Source: Haloechinothrix alba (GTDB taxonomy: Bacteria > Actinomycetota > Actinomycetes > Mycobacteriales > Pseudonocardiaceae). From it: 64,000 bases of DNA. The stretch spans positions 124,001 to 188,000 of the forward strand of contig NZ_FZNW01000008.1 in assembly GCF_900188115.1 (NCBI RefSeq), written 5' to 3'. The notes under the pieces are model-generated. The model made no database searches and was not told where the DNA came from. It saw only the letters and a list, made by a program, of their open reading frames with translations. Made by a program: the position numbers and the translations under genes. Shown here one piece after another: positions 8,827 through 17,677 of the stretch. The first letter of the stretch is position 1. Every line of letters starts with the position of its first letter.

Positions 8827-9594
8827 ATGACGAACGCGACGACACCCGATTTCACTACGGCGCTGGCACGACTGCGTGACGCGCAGAAGAGCACCAAGGG
8901 GGCGCCTGCCTACTCTCGCTTCATCAACCGCGAAGCGGGCCGCGTGCTCGCGGCCGCCGCGTTCACAGCCAACCTGACGCCCAACCGGGTCACCGCCATC
9001 AGCGCCGTGTTCACGTTCGGCGGGATCGGTCTCATCGCGACGGCACCTCCGACCCCGCTACTCGGTCTGGCCGTGGCCGCGGCCCTCGTGCTCGGTTACG
9101 CGCTCGATGCCGCCGACGGGCAGCTCGCGCGGCTGCGCGGTGGCGGCACGCCCGAGGGGGAATGGCTCGACCATGTCGTGGACAGCATCAAGATATCCGC
9201 ACTGCACCTCGCCGTGCTCATCGCGCTGTACCGGCACTTCGACGTCACGACGGAGTTCCTGCTCGTCCCGCTGGGATTCCATCTCGTAGCCGCCGTCATG
9301 TTCTTCACGATGATCCTCAACGAGCAGCTGCGGCGCCGCCACACGACGCCGGACCGGGTGGCGGCCGAGACCGGATCGTCGCCCGTTCGCTCGCTCCTCG
9401 TCCTGCCCACCGACTACGGCGTTCTGTGCCTGCTCTTCGTCACTCTCGGGTTCGCCCGGGTGTTCCCCATCGGCTACGCGGCGTTGTTCGTCGCCAATGC
9501 CGCCTTCCTGGCCGCCGCACTCGTGAAGTGGTACAAGGACGTCTCCGCGCTCGGACGAGCCGGCACGGCACCGGAGGGCAGGTACACCTCATGA
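8827..9594 (+). CDS. CDP-alcohol phosphatidyltransferase family membrane protein
   Basis: A 255-residue multi-pass protein with the complete CDP-alcohol transferase signature, DAADGQLARLRGG...GEWLDHVVD, with aspartates at about 94, 97, 115 and 119. Such enzymes move a phospho-alcohol from a CDP-activated donor to an acceptor alcohol. The stop is coupled by ATGA to a cytidylyltransferase gene, which could make the CDP-activated donor. Its place in a polysaccharide locus suggests it adds a phospho-alcohol or makes a special lipid carrier rather than a bulk phospholipid, but the substrate is unknown. Confidence 0.87.
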   Translation: MTNATTPDFTTALARLRDAQKSTKGAPAYSRFINREAGRVLAAAAFTANLTPNRVTAISAVFTFGGIGLIATAPPTPLLGLAVAAALVLGYALDAADGQLARLRGGGTPEGEWLDHVVDSIKISALHLAVLIALYRHFDVTTEFLLVPLGFHLVAAVMFFTMILNEQLRRRHTTPDRVAAETGSSPVRSLLVLPTDYGVLCLLFVTLGFARVFPIGYAALFVANAAFLAAALVKWYKDVSALGRAGTAPEGRYTS

Positions 9595-10040
9595 GCATCA
9601 TCGGATATGCCCCCGGCGCCTACGACCTGTTCCACATCGGGCACCTCAACCTGCTCCGGCACGCCAGCGAGCACTGCGACCACCTCGTCGCGGGCGTGGT
9701 CACCGATGACGTGCTGGAGGCCGCCAAGGCACAGCGACCGGTGATCCCGCTCCAGGAGCGCATCGAGATCGTACGCAACATCCGCTATGTCGACGAGGCT
9801 GTCGCCGACCCGTACGTCGACAAGTTCGAGTCGTGGCGCCGATACCGCTTCGATGTCCTGTTCAAGGGCGACGACTGGCGCGGCACACCAGCCGGCCTGC
9901 GACTCGAGGGCCTGTTGAGCGAGGTCGGTGCTCGCGTGGTGTACTTCCCGTACACAGTGCACACCTCGAGCAGTGCCCTCCGGAGGTTCATCACCATGTC
10001 CGGTTCGCACTCCGGTCCGCACCGAGAGACCGGCGGCTGA
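9591..10040 (+). CDS. Glycerol-3-phosphate cytidylyltransferase-like nucleotidyltransferase
   Basis: A 149-residue TagD-like enzyme. It carries GAYDLFHIGHLNLL with the HxGH nucleotide-binding motif at residues 15-18, and KGDDWRG in place of the usual later KGxDW segment. Family members transfer CMP to glycerol 3-phosphate or a similar phosphosugar alcohol. The ATG overlaps the stop of the CDP-alcohol transferase, so the two proteins are probably made in step and work in sequence. The C-terminus ends in the family ISSS/TS-type stretch (HTSSSALRRF). Confidence 0.88.
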   Translation: MSIIGYAPGAYDLFHIGHLNLLRHASEHCDHLVAGVVTDDVLEAAKAQRPVIPLQERIEIVRNIRYVDEAVADPYVDKFESWRRYRFDVLFKGDDWRGTPAGLRLEGLLSEVGARVVYFPYTVHTSSSALRRFITMSGSHSGPHRETGG

Positions 10041-10041
10041 C

Positions 10042-11859
10042 ATGCCCGGAGGCCGCTCTCTGACGCGCGCCCTGCATACCCGCTCGGGCATCCGGTACCT
10101 GGCACTGCTCATCCTGCTCGTATCGCTGGCTGCCGTGCTCGTCCTGCAGATGTCCAACGGCTCACCCGTACGGTCCGGCACCGAGCCGGCAGGCGAGCGC
10201 TACCAGGAACCGCCACTGGCGGGAACCGACGCCCCGGTGCCCGACGGCGCGCTGCTGGTGGCCACCGACGGCGCCGACGACAACCCGGGCACTGCCGACG
10301 CGCCACTGCGCACGCTCGGCGCGGCGATCGACCGTGCCGAGCCTGGGGCCACGATCGTCCTGCGCGACGGTGTCTACCGCGAGTCGGTCGGCATGGTCCG
10401 CAAGAGGCTGACGATCCGCGCCTACCCCGGCGAGCGGGTCTGGTTCCGCGGCAGCACCCCGGTGGACGACTGGACCGGCAACGGGCAGTACTGGGAACAC
10501 ACCGGCTGGGTGCCGGACTTCTGCCGCGACTGCTTCGTTCCGGAGATCATCGATCCGGAGCATCCCCTCGCCGGCCGGCCCGACATGGTGTTCGTCAACG
10601 GTGCGCCGTTGCGGCAGGTCTCCGGGCGCGACGAGGTGGAGCCCGGCACGTTCTTCGTGGACACCGACGACCCCGCCGTGGTGATCGGCGACGACCCCAC
10701 CGGCAAGCTCGTGGAGGTCGCCACGCACGACCACCTGCTGCAGTTCGACGGACCCGGGGCAGCCGGTAGCACCATCCTCGGCATCGGTGTCGCCCAGTAC
10801 GCCTCGCGCCAGGACTACGGGGCGCGCTCGGCGATGGTCGTCGTCAACGCCCCGGATGTCACCGTCGACTCCGCTGCCTTCGTCTCGTCGGCCTCCACCG
10901 GCCTCGCGGTGTTCCAGCCCGGTGCCATCGTCACAGGAACCCGGCTCGGTGACAACGGCCTCGTAGGACTGCTCGCCAACCGAGCGGACGGCCTCGTGAT
11001 GACCGGCAACACCGTGACCGGTAACAACCTGCGGCGGTTCACGCTCAGCGGCGAGGCCATCGGCGCCGCGGGAACCAAGATCACCCGGACCGCACGCCCG
11101 CACATCGCGCGGAACACGTTCACCGGCAACCTCGCAACGGGGTGGTGGTGCGATCTCGGCTGCACCGACGCCACCGTCGTACACAACGTATCCGCCGACA
11201 ACCTCCGGCACGGGTTGTACTACGAGGTCTCGTCCCGCGCACTGATCGCGTCCAACGCCCTGGAAGGCAACGGCGGGGCGGGGTTGAAGATATCCAGCTC
11301 CGACGACATCGGCGTGTATCACAACACGTTCGCAGGCAACGAGCTGAGCACGGGAATCTACAATGACCCGCGCAGCCCCGAGTCCGATCCGTACAGTGCC
11401 GGGCTCGGCCTGACGTGGGTCACCGAGAACGTGCGCCTGGTCAACAACTACATCACCCAGCGCGTCGACGATCGCCCGATCATCGACGCGGTCGACGGCA
11501 AGGACGACCCCGCAGGCAACCCGCCGTTCGTTTCCGAAGCCGACGGGAACGCCTACCTCTGGTCCTCTTCGGACGAGCCCGGCCACCTGCTGACCCTCGT
11601 CATGGGCGACGGCGAACGGAGCGACTTCACCTCGCTCGCCGAGCTGCGCGAGACGACCGGCTTCGAACGTTCCGGTTCCGAGCACGAGCTCGCCGCATCG
11701 CTGCTGTCCCCGTTCGTCGATCCCGGCAACGGCGACTTCAGCCTCCGCGCGGACGCGCCCGGGCGGCGCGCGGGCGTGCCGATCCCGCACGACGTTGCCG
11801 CCGAGCTCGGCATCGCCGGCGGGGACACCCCCGTCATCGGTGTACTGCCCCGTCCGTAG
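10042..11859 (+). CDS. Membrane-anchored right-handed beta-helix protein
   Basis: A 605-residue protein with one N-terminal membrane segment or uncleaved signal (YLALLILLVSLAAVLVLQ at about 18-35), then a beta-helix of the pectate-lyase/DUF1565 type. Visible features are a DGADDNPGTADAPLRTL entry segment, IVLRDGVYRESV, and many N-rich turns such as VTGNNLRR and ALEGNGGAGLKIS. No lyase active-site residues can be assigned. It starts one base after the cytidylyltransferase and is probably in the same transcript, so it may trim, bind or modify the polymer outside the cell. Confidence 0.82.
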   Translation: MPGGRSLTRALHTRSGIRYLALLILLVSLAAVLVLQMSNGSPVRSGTEPAGERYQEPPLAGTDAPVPDGALLVATDGADDNPGTADAPLRTLGAAIDRAEPGATIVLRDGVYRESVGMVRKRLTIRAYPGERVWFRGSTPVDDWTGNGQYWEHTGWVPDFCRDCFVPEIIDPEHPLAGRPDMVFVNGAPLRQVSGRDEVEPGTFFVDTDDPAVVIGDDPTGKLVEVATHDHLLQFDGPGAAGSTILGIGVAQYASRQDYGARSAMVVVNAPDVTVDSAAFVSSASTGLAVFQPGAIVTGTRLGDNGLVGLLANRADGLVMTGNTVTGNNLRRFTLSGEAIGAAGTKITRTARPHIARNTFTGNLATGWWCDLGCTDATVVHNVSADNLRHGLYYEVSSRALIASNALEGNGGAGLKISSSDDIGVYHNTFAGNELSTGIYNDPRSPESDPYSAGLGLTWVTENVRLVNNYITQRVDDRPIIDAVDGKDDPAGNPPFVSEADGNAYLWSSSDEPGHLLTLVMGDGERSDFTSLAELRETTGFERSGSEHELAASLLSPFVDPGNGDFSLRADAPGRRAGVPIPHDVAAELGIAGGDTPVIGVLPRP

Positions 11860-11890
11860 CGGCCTGCCGTTCGCGGCGCCGGCACGCCGG

Positions 11891-13561
11891 TCACAGCGTG
11901 GAGCTCGGCGAGCGCAGCACCTGACCGTCGTCGTCGACGACCCTGATCCAGTAGGTGCCGGACCGCGCGCCCCTGTCCACGAACCGTTGTTCCGGCCGGT
12001 CCCACGGACGCGACTCGACGGTGACCTCGTGGATCGGTTCGTCGGTGCCCTCGCGCATCACCTGGTACGTCATCTCGCCGTTCTGCGCGTTCCACGTGGC
12101 GTCCCAGCGGATGACCGGGCTGCCCAAGATCGGGAACGTCCGGCTCAACCGCGGTGCGCGGAACGGGAACTGCGGGCCGTTGTCGACCGCGCCGTCGACT
12201 CCGCGGGCCCCGAACCGGGTCAGGGACTGCTGTGGCCTGCTGTCCCTTGAATGCGTGTTCACCCCGGTGAACTCCCCACCGACGACCACATACCGCCCGT
12301 CGGTGTCGATCGCCCAGGTGCCTTGCTGGAAGTAGCTGTCGGAGGGTCCGCTGTCGGTGTTGGGAAACCACGGCAACACCTCCGGAACGGGGTCACCCTC
12401 CTCAACGTGGTTGTGATCATGCTCTGCCGTGCCGCGCGCATCCGCGGTCTGCGCGAGGAGCCGGAAGTAGCGGAAGTCCGCACCCTCCTCCGGCACGGCG
12501 CCGCTGGCCGCGCAGTCGTGGGCGTGCGAGACGCTGTAGAGCACACCGTCCGCGACAGCCGCACCGAAGCTGTCCCCGTAACAGCCGTCCCACCAGTGGG
12601 CCTTTCCGGTGGCGATGTCCGCGGCCATGCGCCCTTCGAACCGTACGCTGCCGCTGCCGAAGTCGAAGGCGCTCAACCATGCTGTACCGGAACCGTCGGT
12701 GACGATGTCCGTGACGGCCTCTCCCCCGCCGGGCACCTCGGCCTCCCACGGAACGAGACTGCCCTCCGTCGCGTCGACCGCCGTCATCCCCTGCCGGTCG
12801 GCGCCGTTGACCGTGCCGAACCGGCCACCGAGTACGACACGGTTCAGCTCCGGGACCGCCAGCACCGACCAGACTTCCCGGTCCGCACGGGGCGACCACT
12901 CGAGAAGCTCGCCGCCGGTGTCCACAGCGGCCAGCCTTGCGCGCTCGTGACCGCCCACGGCGCCGAAATCACCCCCGAAGTACACGGTGTCGGCTGTGGC
13001 CGACACCGATCGCACGCGGCCGTCGGCAGCCGGGTCGAACGGCTGGAGGTTCCCACCCGCTGTGTCGAACGCGGCCACCCTGGACCGCCACTGCCCGTCG
13101 ATCCTGTCGAAGTCACCGCCCACGTACAGCGTCTCCCCCGACGGGCCGGCCTCGATGTCGAAGACCGAGTCGCACACCCACCGGTCCTCACCTGTACCGG
13201 TGCACCAGGCGGCGAGCTCGTCGTTCGACGAGCTGAACTCCGTTCCGTCGACCTCGGGGGACCAGTCCAGCAACTGGCCGGTGTGCAGGTCGAACGCCAG
13301 CAGGTTGTGCCGCTCCACCTCGCCGGGGCCACCCGGTTCCTCGCCGTAGGGTCGGGCCGTGTCGAATCGCCCGCCCGCGTACACCGTGTCGCCGACGATC
13401 GTGATCGCGAATACGGTCCCGTCGGTCTGCGGCGCGGGCATGGCTCCGGCCGTCACCGGTTCGGGCGGCTGGTCGGGCTCGGCCACCGAGGGGACCGTTA
13501 CCACCATCGCGCAGGCGAGCGACGCGGTCAGCACCGTGACCGCCCACCGTGTCACACGCAT
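11891..13561 (-). CDS. Secreted beta-propeller protein
   Basis: A 556-residue protein with a clear signal peptide (MRVTRWAVTVLTASLACAMV...). Repeated blade-like units follow, with recurring patterns such as VYAGGRFD, LYVGGDFDRI, VYFGGDFGAVGG, VVLGGRFGTVNG and VVVGGEFTGVN. The last ~80 residues resemble a fibronectin-III-like module (TYWIRVVDDDG). No catalytic motif is seen. It is convergent with the beta-helix gene and upstream of a glycosyltransferase gene on the same strand. I start at the ATG that gives a proper signal peptide, 23 codons inside the longest frame. Confidence 0.8.
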   Translation of the reverse strand: MRVTRWAVTVLTASLACAMVVTVPSVAEPDQPPEPVTAGAMPAPQTDGTVFAITIVGDTVYAGGRFDTARPYGEEPGGPGEVERHNLLAFDLHTGQLLDWSPEVDGTEFSSSNDELAAWCTGTGEDRWVCDSVFDIEAGPSGETLYVGGDFDRIDGQWRSRVAAFDTAGGNLQPFDPAADGRVRSVSATADTVYFGGDFGAVGGHERARLAAVDTGGELLEWSPRADREVWSVLAVPELNRVVLGGRFGTVNGADRQGMTAVDATEGSLVPWEAEVPGGGEAVTDIVTDGSGTAWLSAFDFGSGSVRFEGRMAADIATGKAHWWDGCYGDSFGAAVADGVLYSVSHAHDCAASGAVPEEGADFRYFRLLAQTADARGTAEHDHNHVEEGDPVPEVLPWFPNTDSGPSDSYFQQGTWAIDTDGRYVVVGGEFTGVNTHSRDSRPQQSLTRFGARGVDGAVDNGPQFPFRAPRLSRTFPILGSPVIRWDATWNAQNGEMTYQVMREGTDEPIHEVTVESRPWDRPEQRFVDRGARSGTYWIRVVDDDGQVLRSPSSTL

Positions 13562-13617
13562 CTGTCGTCTACCTCTCTTCCTGTCCCGGTGCGGCCCGCA
13601 CCGGCGTGTTCCCCGGG

Positions 13618-14757
13618 TCACGCTCCCCACCGGGACTCGGACCTCGAGTGCCTCGCCAGTCGCCCCGCCAGCGTCTCGTAGGCCCCGGCGACCTCGTCCC
13701 AGTCGTAGCGAGCGGCCTCAGCGCGCAGTGCCCGACCACGCTCGGCGATCACCGCGGGATCGGCGGCCTCCGTCCGCGTGCACAGCCGTGCCAGCTCGTC
13801 AGGCGCGGCGAAGTACTGCCCCCGTTGCCCCAGCACCTCCCGGTTGAATCCGACGTCGTAGGCGAGGGTGACCGTGCCCGCTCCGATCGCGCGGAGCAAC
13901 GAAGGGTTCGTGCCGCCGACGGAGTGCCCGTGTATGTAGGTCAGGGCATTGGCATAGAGCTCGTCGAGCAGCTCCTGGTCCCATACTCCTCCGAGGAACC
14001 GGACGCTCTCGTCCCCGGCCGCCAGCCGGGTGAGGCGCGCGACGTACTCGCCGGCGTAGGGCGCCGAGCCGACCACAACCAGTGGGAACCGGCAGCCGCC
14101 TGCCCGGTACCCCTCGACGGCCAGGTGCACATGGTTCTCCGGCTCGAAGCGTGCGACCACCAGATGGTACTCACCCGCCCGGAGCCCGTACTCGGCCAGC
14201 CGTGAACTGCCGACACCGTCCAGGACGGGAGCACCGTAGGCGATGTACTCGCTCGACGCGCCGAAGCGGTCCATATAGTACTCTTGGATGCCGCGCGCGT
14301 CGGCTATCAACGCATCCGACCATCGCACGGCCAGCGACTCCGCGAGCCGGTAGTACCGGCGGCCTGCGCGCCCCCACTTTCCGCGTTTCCACTCCAGGCC
14401 GTCCACGTGGGTGGCGACCGGAACCCGGCACGCACGGAGTACGGGCAGCAGCGGCGCGTTCGCCGCGTTGAACACGAACGCGGCGTCCGGTCCACGACGC
14501 GCGCTGTGCGCCGTCGACAACGCCGTATGGCTCAACGTCTCCAGCGCCTTGTGCCGCACGGCAGGTAGGTGAACCAGGTGCATTCCCAGGTAGTCGCCGT
14601 CCCGAGCCGCCGTGCATCCAGGGGAGGCGGAACCGCGGCAGTACACCGTGACCTCGTGTCCGGCAGAGGCCAGGCGGCGCCCCACTTCCTCCACGCACGT
14701 CTCGAAGCCCCCGTATCGCGCGGGTACGCCGCGCGTGCCGATCATCGCGATCCGCAT
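13618..14757 (-). CDS. Glycosyltransferase (GT4-like, DUF1972-type N-terminus)
   Basis: A 379-residue GT-B enzyme. The N-terminus MRIAMIGTRGVPARYGGFET is characteristic of DUF1972 rhamnosyl- or glucosyltransferases, and the donor half carries HSVGGTNPSLLRAIGAG, the C-terminal sugar-nucleotide site. It probably adds a sugar to the lipid-linked repeat unit made by this locus. I use the internal ATG of MRIAMIG; the open frame upstream of it is low-complexity. The propeller gene follows 56 bases downstream. Confidence 0.87.
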   Translation of the reverse strand: MRIAMIGTRGVPARYGGFETCVEEVGRRLASAGHEVTVYCRGSASPGCTAARDGDYLGMHLVHLPAVRHKALETLSHTALSTAHSARRGPDAAFVFNAANAPLLPVLRACRVPVATHVDGLEWKRGKWGRAGRRYYRLAESLAVRWSDALIADARGIQEYYMDRFGASSEYIAYGAPVLDGVGSSRLAEYGLRAGEYHLVVARFEPENHVHLAVEGYRAGGCRFPLVVVGSAPYAGEYVARLTRLAAGDESVRFLGGVWDQELLDELYANALTYIHGHSVGGTNPSLLRAIGAGTVTLAYDVGFNREVLGQRGQYFAAPDELARLCTRTEAADPAVIAERGRALRAEAARYDWDEVAGAYETLAGRLARHSRSESRWGA

Positions 14758-15192
14758 CAACGAACCCGAACGGTACCGCGCCGGTGGTGCTCGCAGCGCA
14801 TCCGCACGCGCCGGTCCGGACCGTGCGGATGGCCTCCCGCCCGTCGACGTGCCTGTCGCCGCATCGCCGGTTCGATTCTCACGTTCCTCCCCTGCCTGCT
14901 CCCCGCATGCTCCCCGCATGCACAGCCGGATCACCTCGCACGCAGCCACCTGCGCACCGTTTCGGACAACGCACCCTGTATGTCACGTTCCGCCAGGGAT
15001 GTACGCCGAAGCCGCGACATCGTTACCCGAATACGAGCAAACTGGGCGAAACGGCGTAGCGCGCTGCTCCCAACGGACCCGACCGCAGGCATGCGTGCGT
15101 CGCAGAACCCACTGTGATTCGGCGGTCGCGGCTCGGGCGCGTGTCACAGCACTACCCGGTAGGCTGGGCGAGCCGGACGACGAGGACGAGGG
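14758..15192. other. Long divergent intergenic region
   Basis: About 435 bases between the divergent glycosyltransferase and polymerase-like genes. A tandem direct repeat, GCTCCCCGCAT twice in a row, occurs near 14897-14920. Short open frames on both strands have no recognisable product or codon signature, so I call no gene. Promoters for both flanking genes must lie here. Confidence 0.4.
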
Positions 15193-16497
15193 ATGCTGCT
15201 ACCCCGAAACCCACGAGGCGACGCACGCGCCTCCGCAACACGACCGACCGGCCGGGGGTCGCACTCCGTACCGTGGTGGCCGTCGATGTGCGTGCTCGCC
15301 GTGATCGTCGTGAGCGAGTTCCAGTTTCGCGTCCGCGACGAGGACGAGGCGGTCTCCGGCAGACCCGACCTGTTCGTCCTGCTGGAAGTCGCCACCTACG
15401 CCTGCGTCGGCGCGTTCGTTCTGCTCCGTTTCCGGCCACGACCCCGGCGGCGCAGACCGGACGACGGGCTGCCCGCGTACGCGCTCGGGTACGGCTTCGG
15501 CTGCGTCCTCGTCCTGTCCGCCGTGTACTCGCCCTACCTGTCGCTGGCCGTGGTGCGCGCGGGCCAGGTAATCGTGGTCCTCGTCCTGTTCACCGCGCTC
15601 CTGCGGTACGCAGGGCCCGCAGCGTTGCACCGTGTCGCGCACGCCTACTGCGTGCTCCTGACGGCCGCCGTGCTCTTCGGTGTCCTGGTGCCGTTCCCCC
15701 GCACCACCCAGCCGGAACGGTTCACCTGGCTGCACGTTCATCCGGTCCAGGCAGGCGAGATGCTGGGGATCGCCGTGGTGCTGCTGATCGCCTACCTGGT
15801 CACGCACCGCCTGGATCGCGCGGGACCTCGTTGGCCCCTTCCCGTCTACCTGGCGTTGCTCACGCCCTGCGCCGGTGGGCTCGTCGCCACCCACACCAGG
15901 GGTGCGGTGTTCGGGGCCGTGGTGGGAACGGCGGTGGTGGTGTGGACGAGGTGGCGCGGCAGCCGCAAGGTGGAGGTCGGCGCCCTCGGCGCGGTCGTGC
16001 TCGGCCTCGTCGCGCTGACCAGCTGGCACGCCATCGGGGAGTTCGTCACACGCGGTGAGTCGGCCGAGCGGTTGTCGACCCTCAACGCCAGGACGGAACT
16101 GTGGTCCCTTGCCATGGAGCAGGTCGCCCGCCATCCGCTGTACGGTTCCGGTCTGGCTGCCTCGCGTGGCGTCTTCCTGGAGGCCATGGGACTCGGGGGT
16201 GGCCACAACGCGCTGGTGAACCTGCTGGTCGACACGGGGCTGGTCGGCGGGATCATCTGGCTCGCGCTGCTCGTGACGATCGGGATCGCCGCCGCCCGCC
16301 TCATCGGTTCCACCGGCACCGTCCGCGTCGACGGCGTCATCGTGCTGTCTGTACTGTGCGGCATGGTGGCGAACTCGGTATTCACCGAGGAGCTGGGAAC
16401 GCCGGCGAACGCGGCGTTCACGTGGCTGTACCTGCTGCTCGCCTGGGTCCTTGTCGCGCGTGGCACAGCCGGTCATCGGGAGCGTCCGGTCCTGTAG
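15193..16497 (+). CDS. O-antigen ligase/polymerase-like membrane protein (Wzy/WaaL type)
   Basis: A 434-residue protein with about ten to twelve membrane segments and one large extracytoplasmic region. The Wzy_C-type segment is visible: ARTELWSLAMEQVARHPLYG followed by GLGGGHNALVNLLVDTGLVGG, where R and H positions are typical of this family. It would polymerise or ligate repeat units on the outer face of the membrane. The glycosyltransferase gene follows 18 bases later, so they form an operon. The start is tentative: GAGGACGAGGG lies very close to the ATG. Confidence 0.83.
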   Translation: MLLPRNPRGDARASATRPTGRGSHSVPWWPSMCVLAVIVVSEFQFRVRDEDEAVSGRPDLFVLLEVATYACVGAFVLLRFRPRPRRRRPDDGLPAYALGYGFGCVLVLSAVYSPYLSLAVVRAGQVIVVLVLFTALLRYAGPAALHRVAHAYCVLLTAAVLFGVLVPFPRTTQPERFTWLHVHPVQAGEMLGIAVVLLIAYLVTHRLDRAGPRWPLPVYLALLTPCAGGLVATHTRGAVFGAVVGTAVVVWTRWRGSRKVEVGALGAVVLGLVALTSWHAIGEFVTRGESAERLSTLNARTELWSLAMEQVARHPLYGSGLAASRGVFLEAMGLGGGHNALVNLLVDTGLVGGIIWLALLVTIGIAAARLIGSTGTVRVDGVIVLSVLCGMVANSVFTEELGTPANAAFTWLYLLLAWVLVARGTAGHRERPVL

Positions 16498-16515
16498 TCA
16501 CACTGGGGAGGTTCG

Positions 16516-17670
16516 TTGAGCAGCACAGGCAAGGTTGCCCTCATGGTGCACCCCTCGGCGGAGCTGTACGGCTCCGATCGTATGTTCGCCGAGTCGGTCG
16601 TGGCCCTTGCGGAGCGAGGCTGGCGAGTGGTCGCCGCGCTGCCGGAGGACGGCCCCCTTGCCGGGCTGCTTCGCGAGCACGCGGACGTGGTGCGCTGCCC
16701 CACCGCCGTCCTGCGCAAGTCCGCGCTGCGACCGGCAGGCCTGTTTCGGCTCATCGTGGACTCGGTGCGCGCCATCCCGCGGATGCTCGGGCTGCTCAAG
16801 GACAGCAGGCCGGACGTGGTGTACGTCAACACGCTTACTGTTCCACAGTGGATACTCATGGCCCGGATGTTTCGCAAGCCTGTCATCGCCCACGTGCACG
16901 AGGCCGAGGACGAGGTCGCCGCGCCGGTCCGCGTCGCGCTGGCCGCGCCGCTGCTGGCCGCGCACACGGTCGTGGTCAACAGCACCGCGACACGGCAATC
17001 GGTCACCGCTGCGCTGCCCAGGCTGGCGCGCACGAGCAGGCTGCTCTACAACGGTGTCGCCGGCCCCGGGCACGTTGTACGGCTTCCCGCGCACGTCCCG
17101 GATCCGGTCGGCCTGGTTCTCGTCGGGCGGTTGTCGCCGCGCAAGGGCACCGACGTCGCCGTGGAGGCCGTGGCCGAGCTGCTACGGGACGGCCACGACG
17201 TCACCCTCGACCTGGTCGGTTCGGCCTTCACCGGCTACGAGTGGTTCGAGAAGCAGGTTCGTTCCCGGGTCGATGAGCTCGAACTGACCGGAAGGGTCTC
17301 GCTACGCGGCTTCACCGAGGATGTCTGGCAGGCCTACGCGCGGGCGGACATCGCCCTGGTTCCCTCCCGGGTGGAGCCGTTCGGCAACACGGCCGTCGAG
17401 GCCCAACTGGCAGGCGTCCCCGTCGTGGTCACCGACACCCAGGGCCTGCCGGAGACGGTCGCGCACGGCACCTACGGTTCGGTCGTACCGCGCGACGATC
17501 CCCGTGCGCTCGCGGACGCGATAGCTGCCATGCTCGACGACTGGCCGCACACCCGCCGCATCGCCGAGCGAGCGCGAACGGCCGCGCTGGAACGTTTCGC
17601 ACCGGCCACCTACCGCGCCGGGCTCGCCGGAATCGCAGCGGACCTGCTCGTCCCCGACCGCGAACGGTGA
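16516..17670 (+). CDS. Glycosyltransferase family 4
   Basis: A 384-residue GT-B glycosyltransferase. The acceptor half starts KVALMVHPSAELYGSDRMF, and the donor half holds LVGRLSPRKGTDVAVEA and PSRVEPFGNTAVEAQLAGVP, the E-x7-E region of GT4 enzymes. It starts with TTG, chosen because GGGGAGG sits 4-5 bases upstream. It is tail-to-tail with the sugar-phosphate transferase gene, with only 7 bases between stops. Confidence 0.9.
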   Translation: MSSTGKVALMVHPSAELYGSDRMFAESVVALAERGWRVVAALPEDGPLAGLLREHADVVRCPTAVLRKSALRPAGLFRLIVDSVRAIPRMLGLLKDSRPDVVYVNTLTVPQWILMARMFRKPVIAHVHEAEDEVAAPVRVALAAPLLAAHTVVVNSTATRQSVTAALPRLARTSRLLYNGVAGPGHVVRLPAHVPDPVGLVLVGRLSPRKGTDVAVEAVAELLRDGHDVTLDLVGSAFTGYEWFEKQVRSRVDELELTGRVSLRGFTEDVWQAYARADIALVPSRVEPFGNTAVEAQLAGVPVVVTDTQGLPETVAHGTYGSVVPRDDPRALADAIAAMLDDWPHTRRIAERARTAALERFAPATYRAGLAGIAADLLVPDRER

Positions 17671-17677
17671 CGACGCC

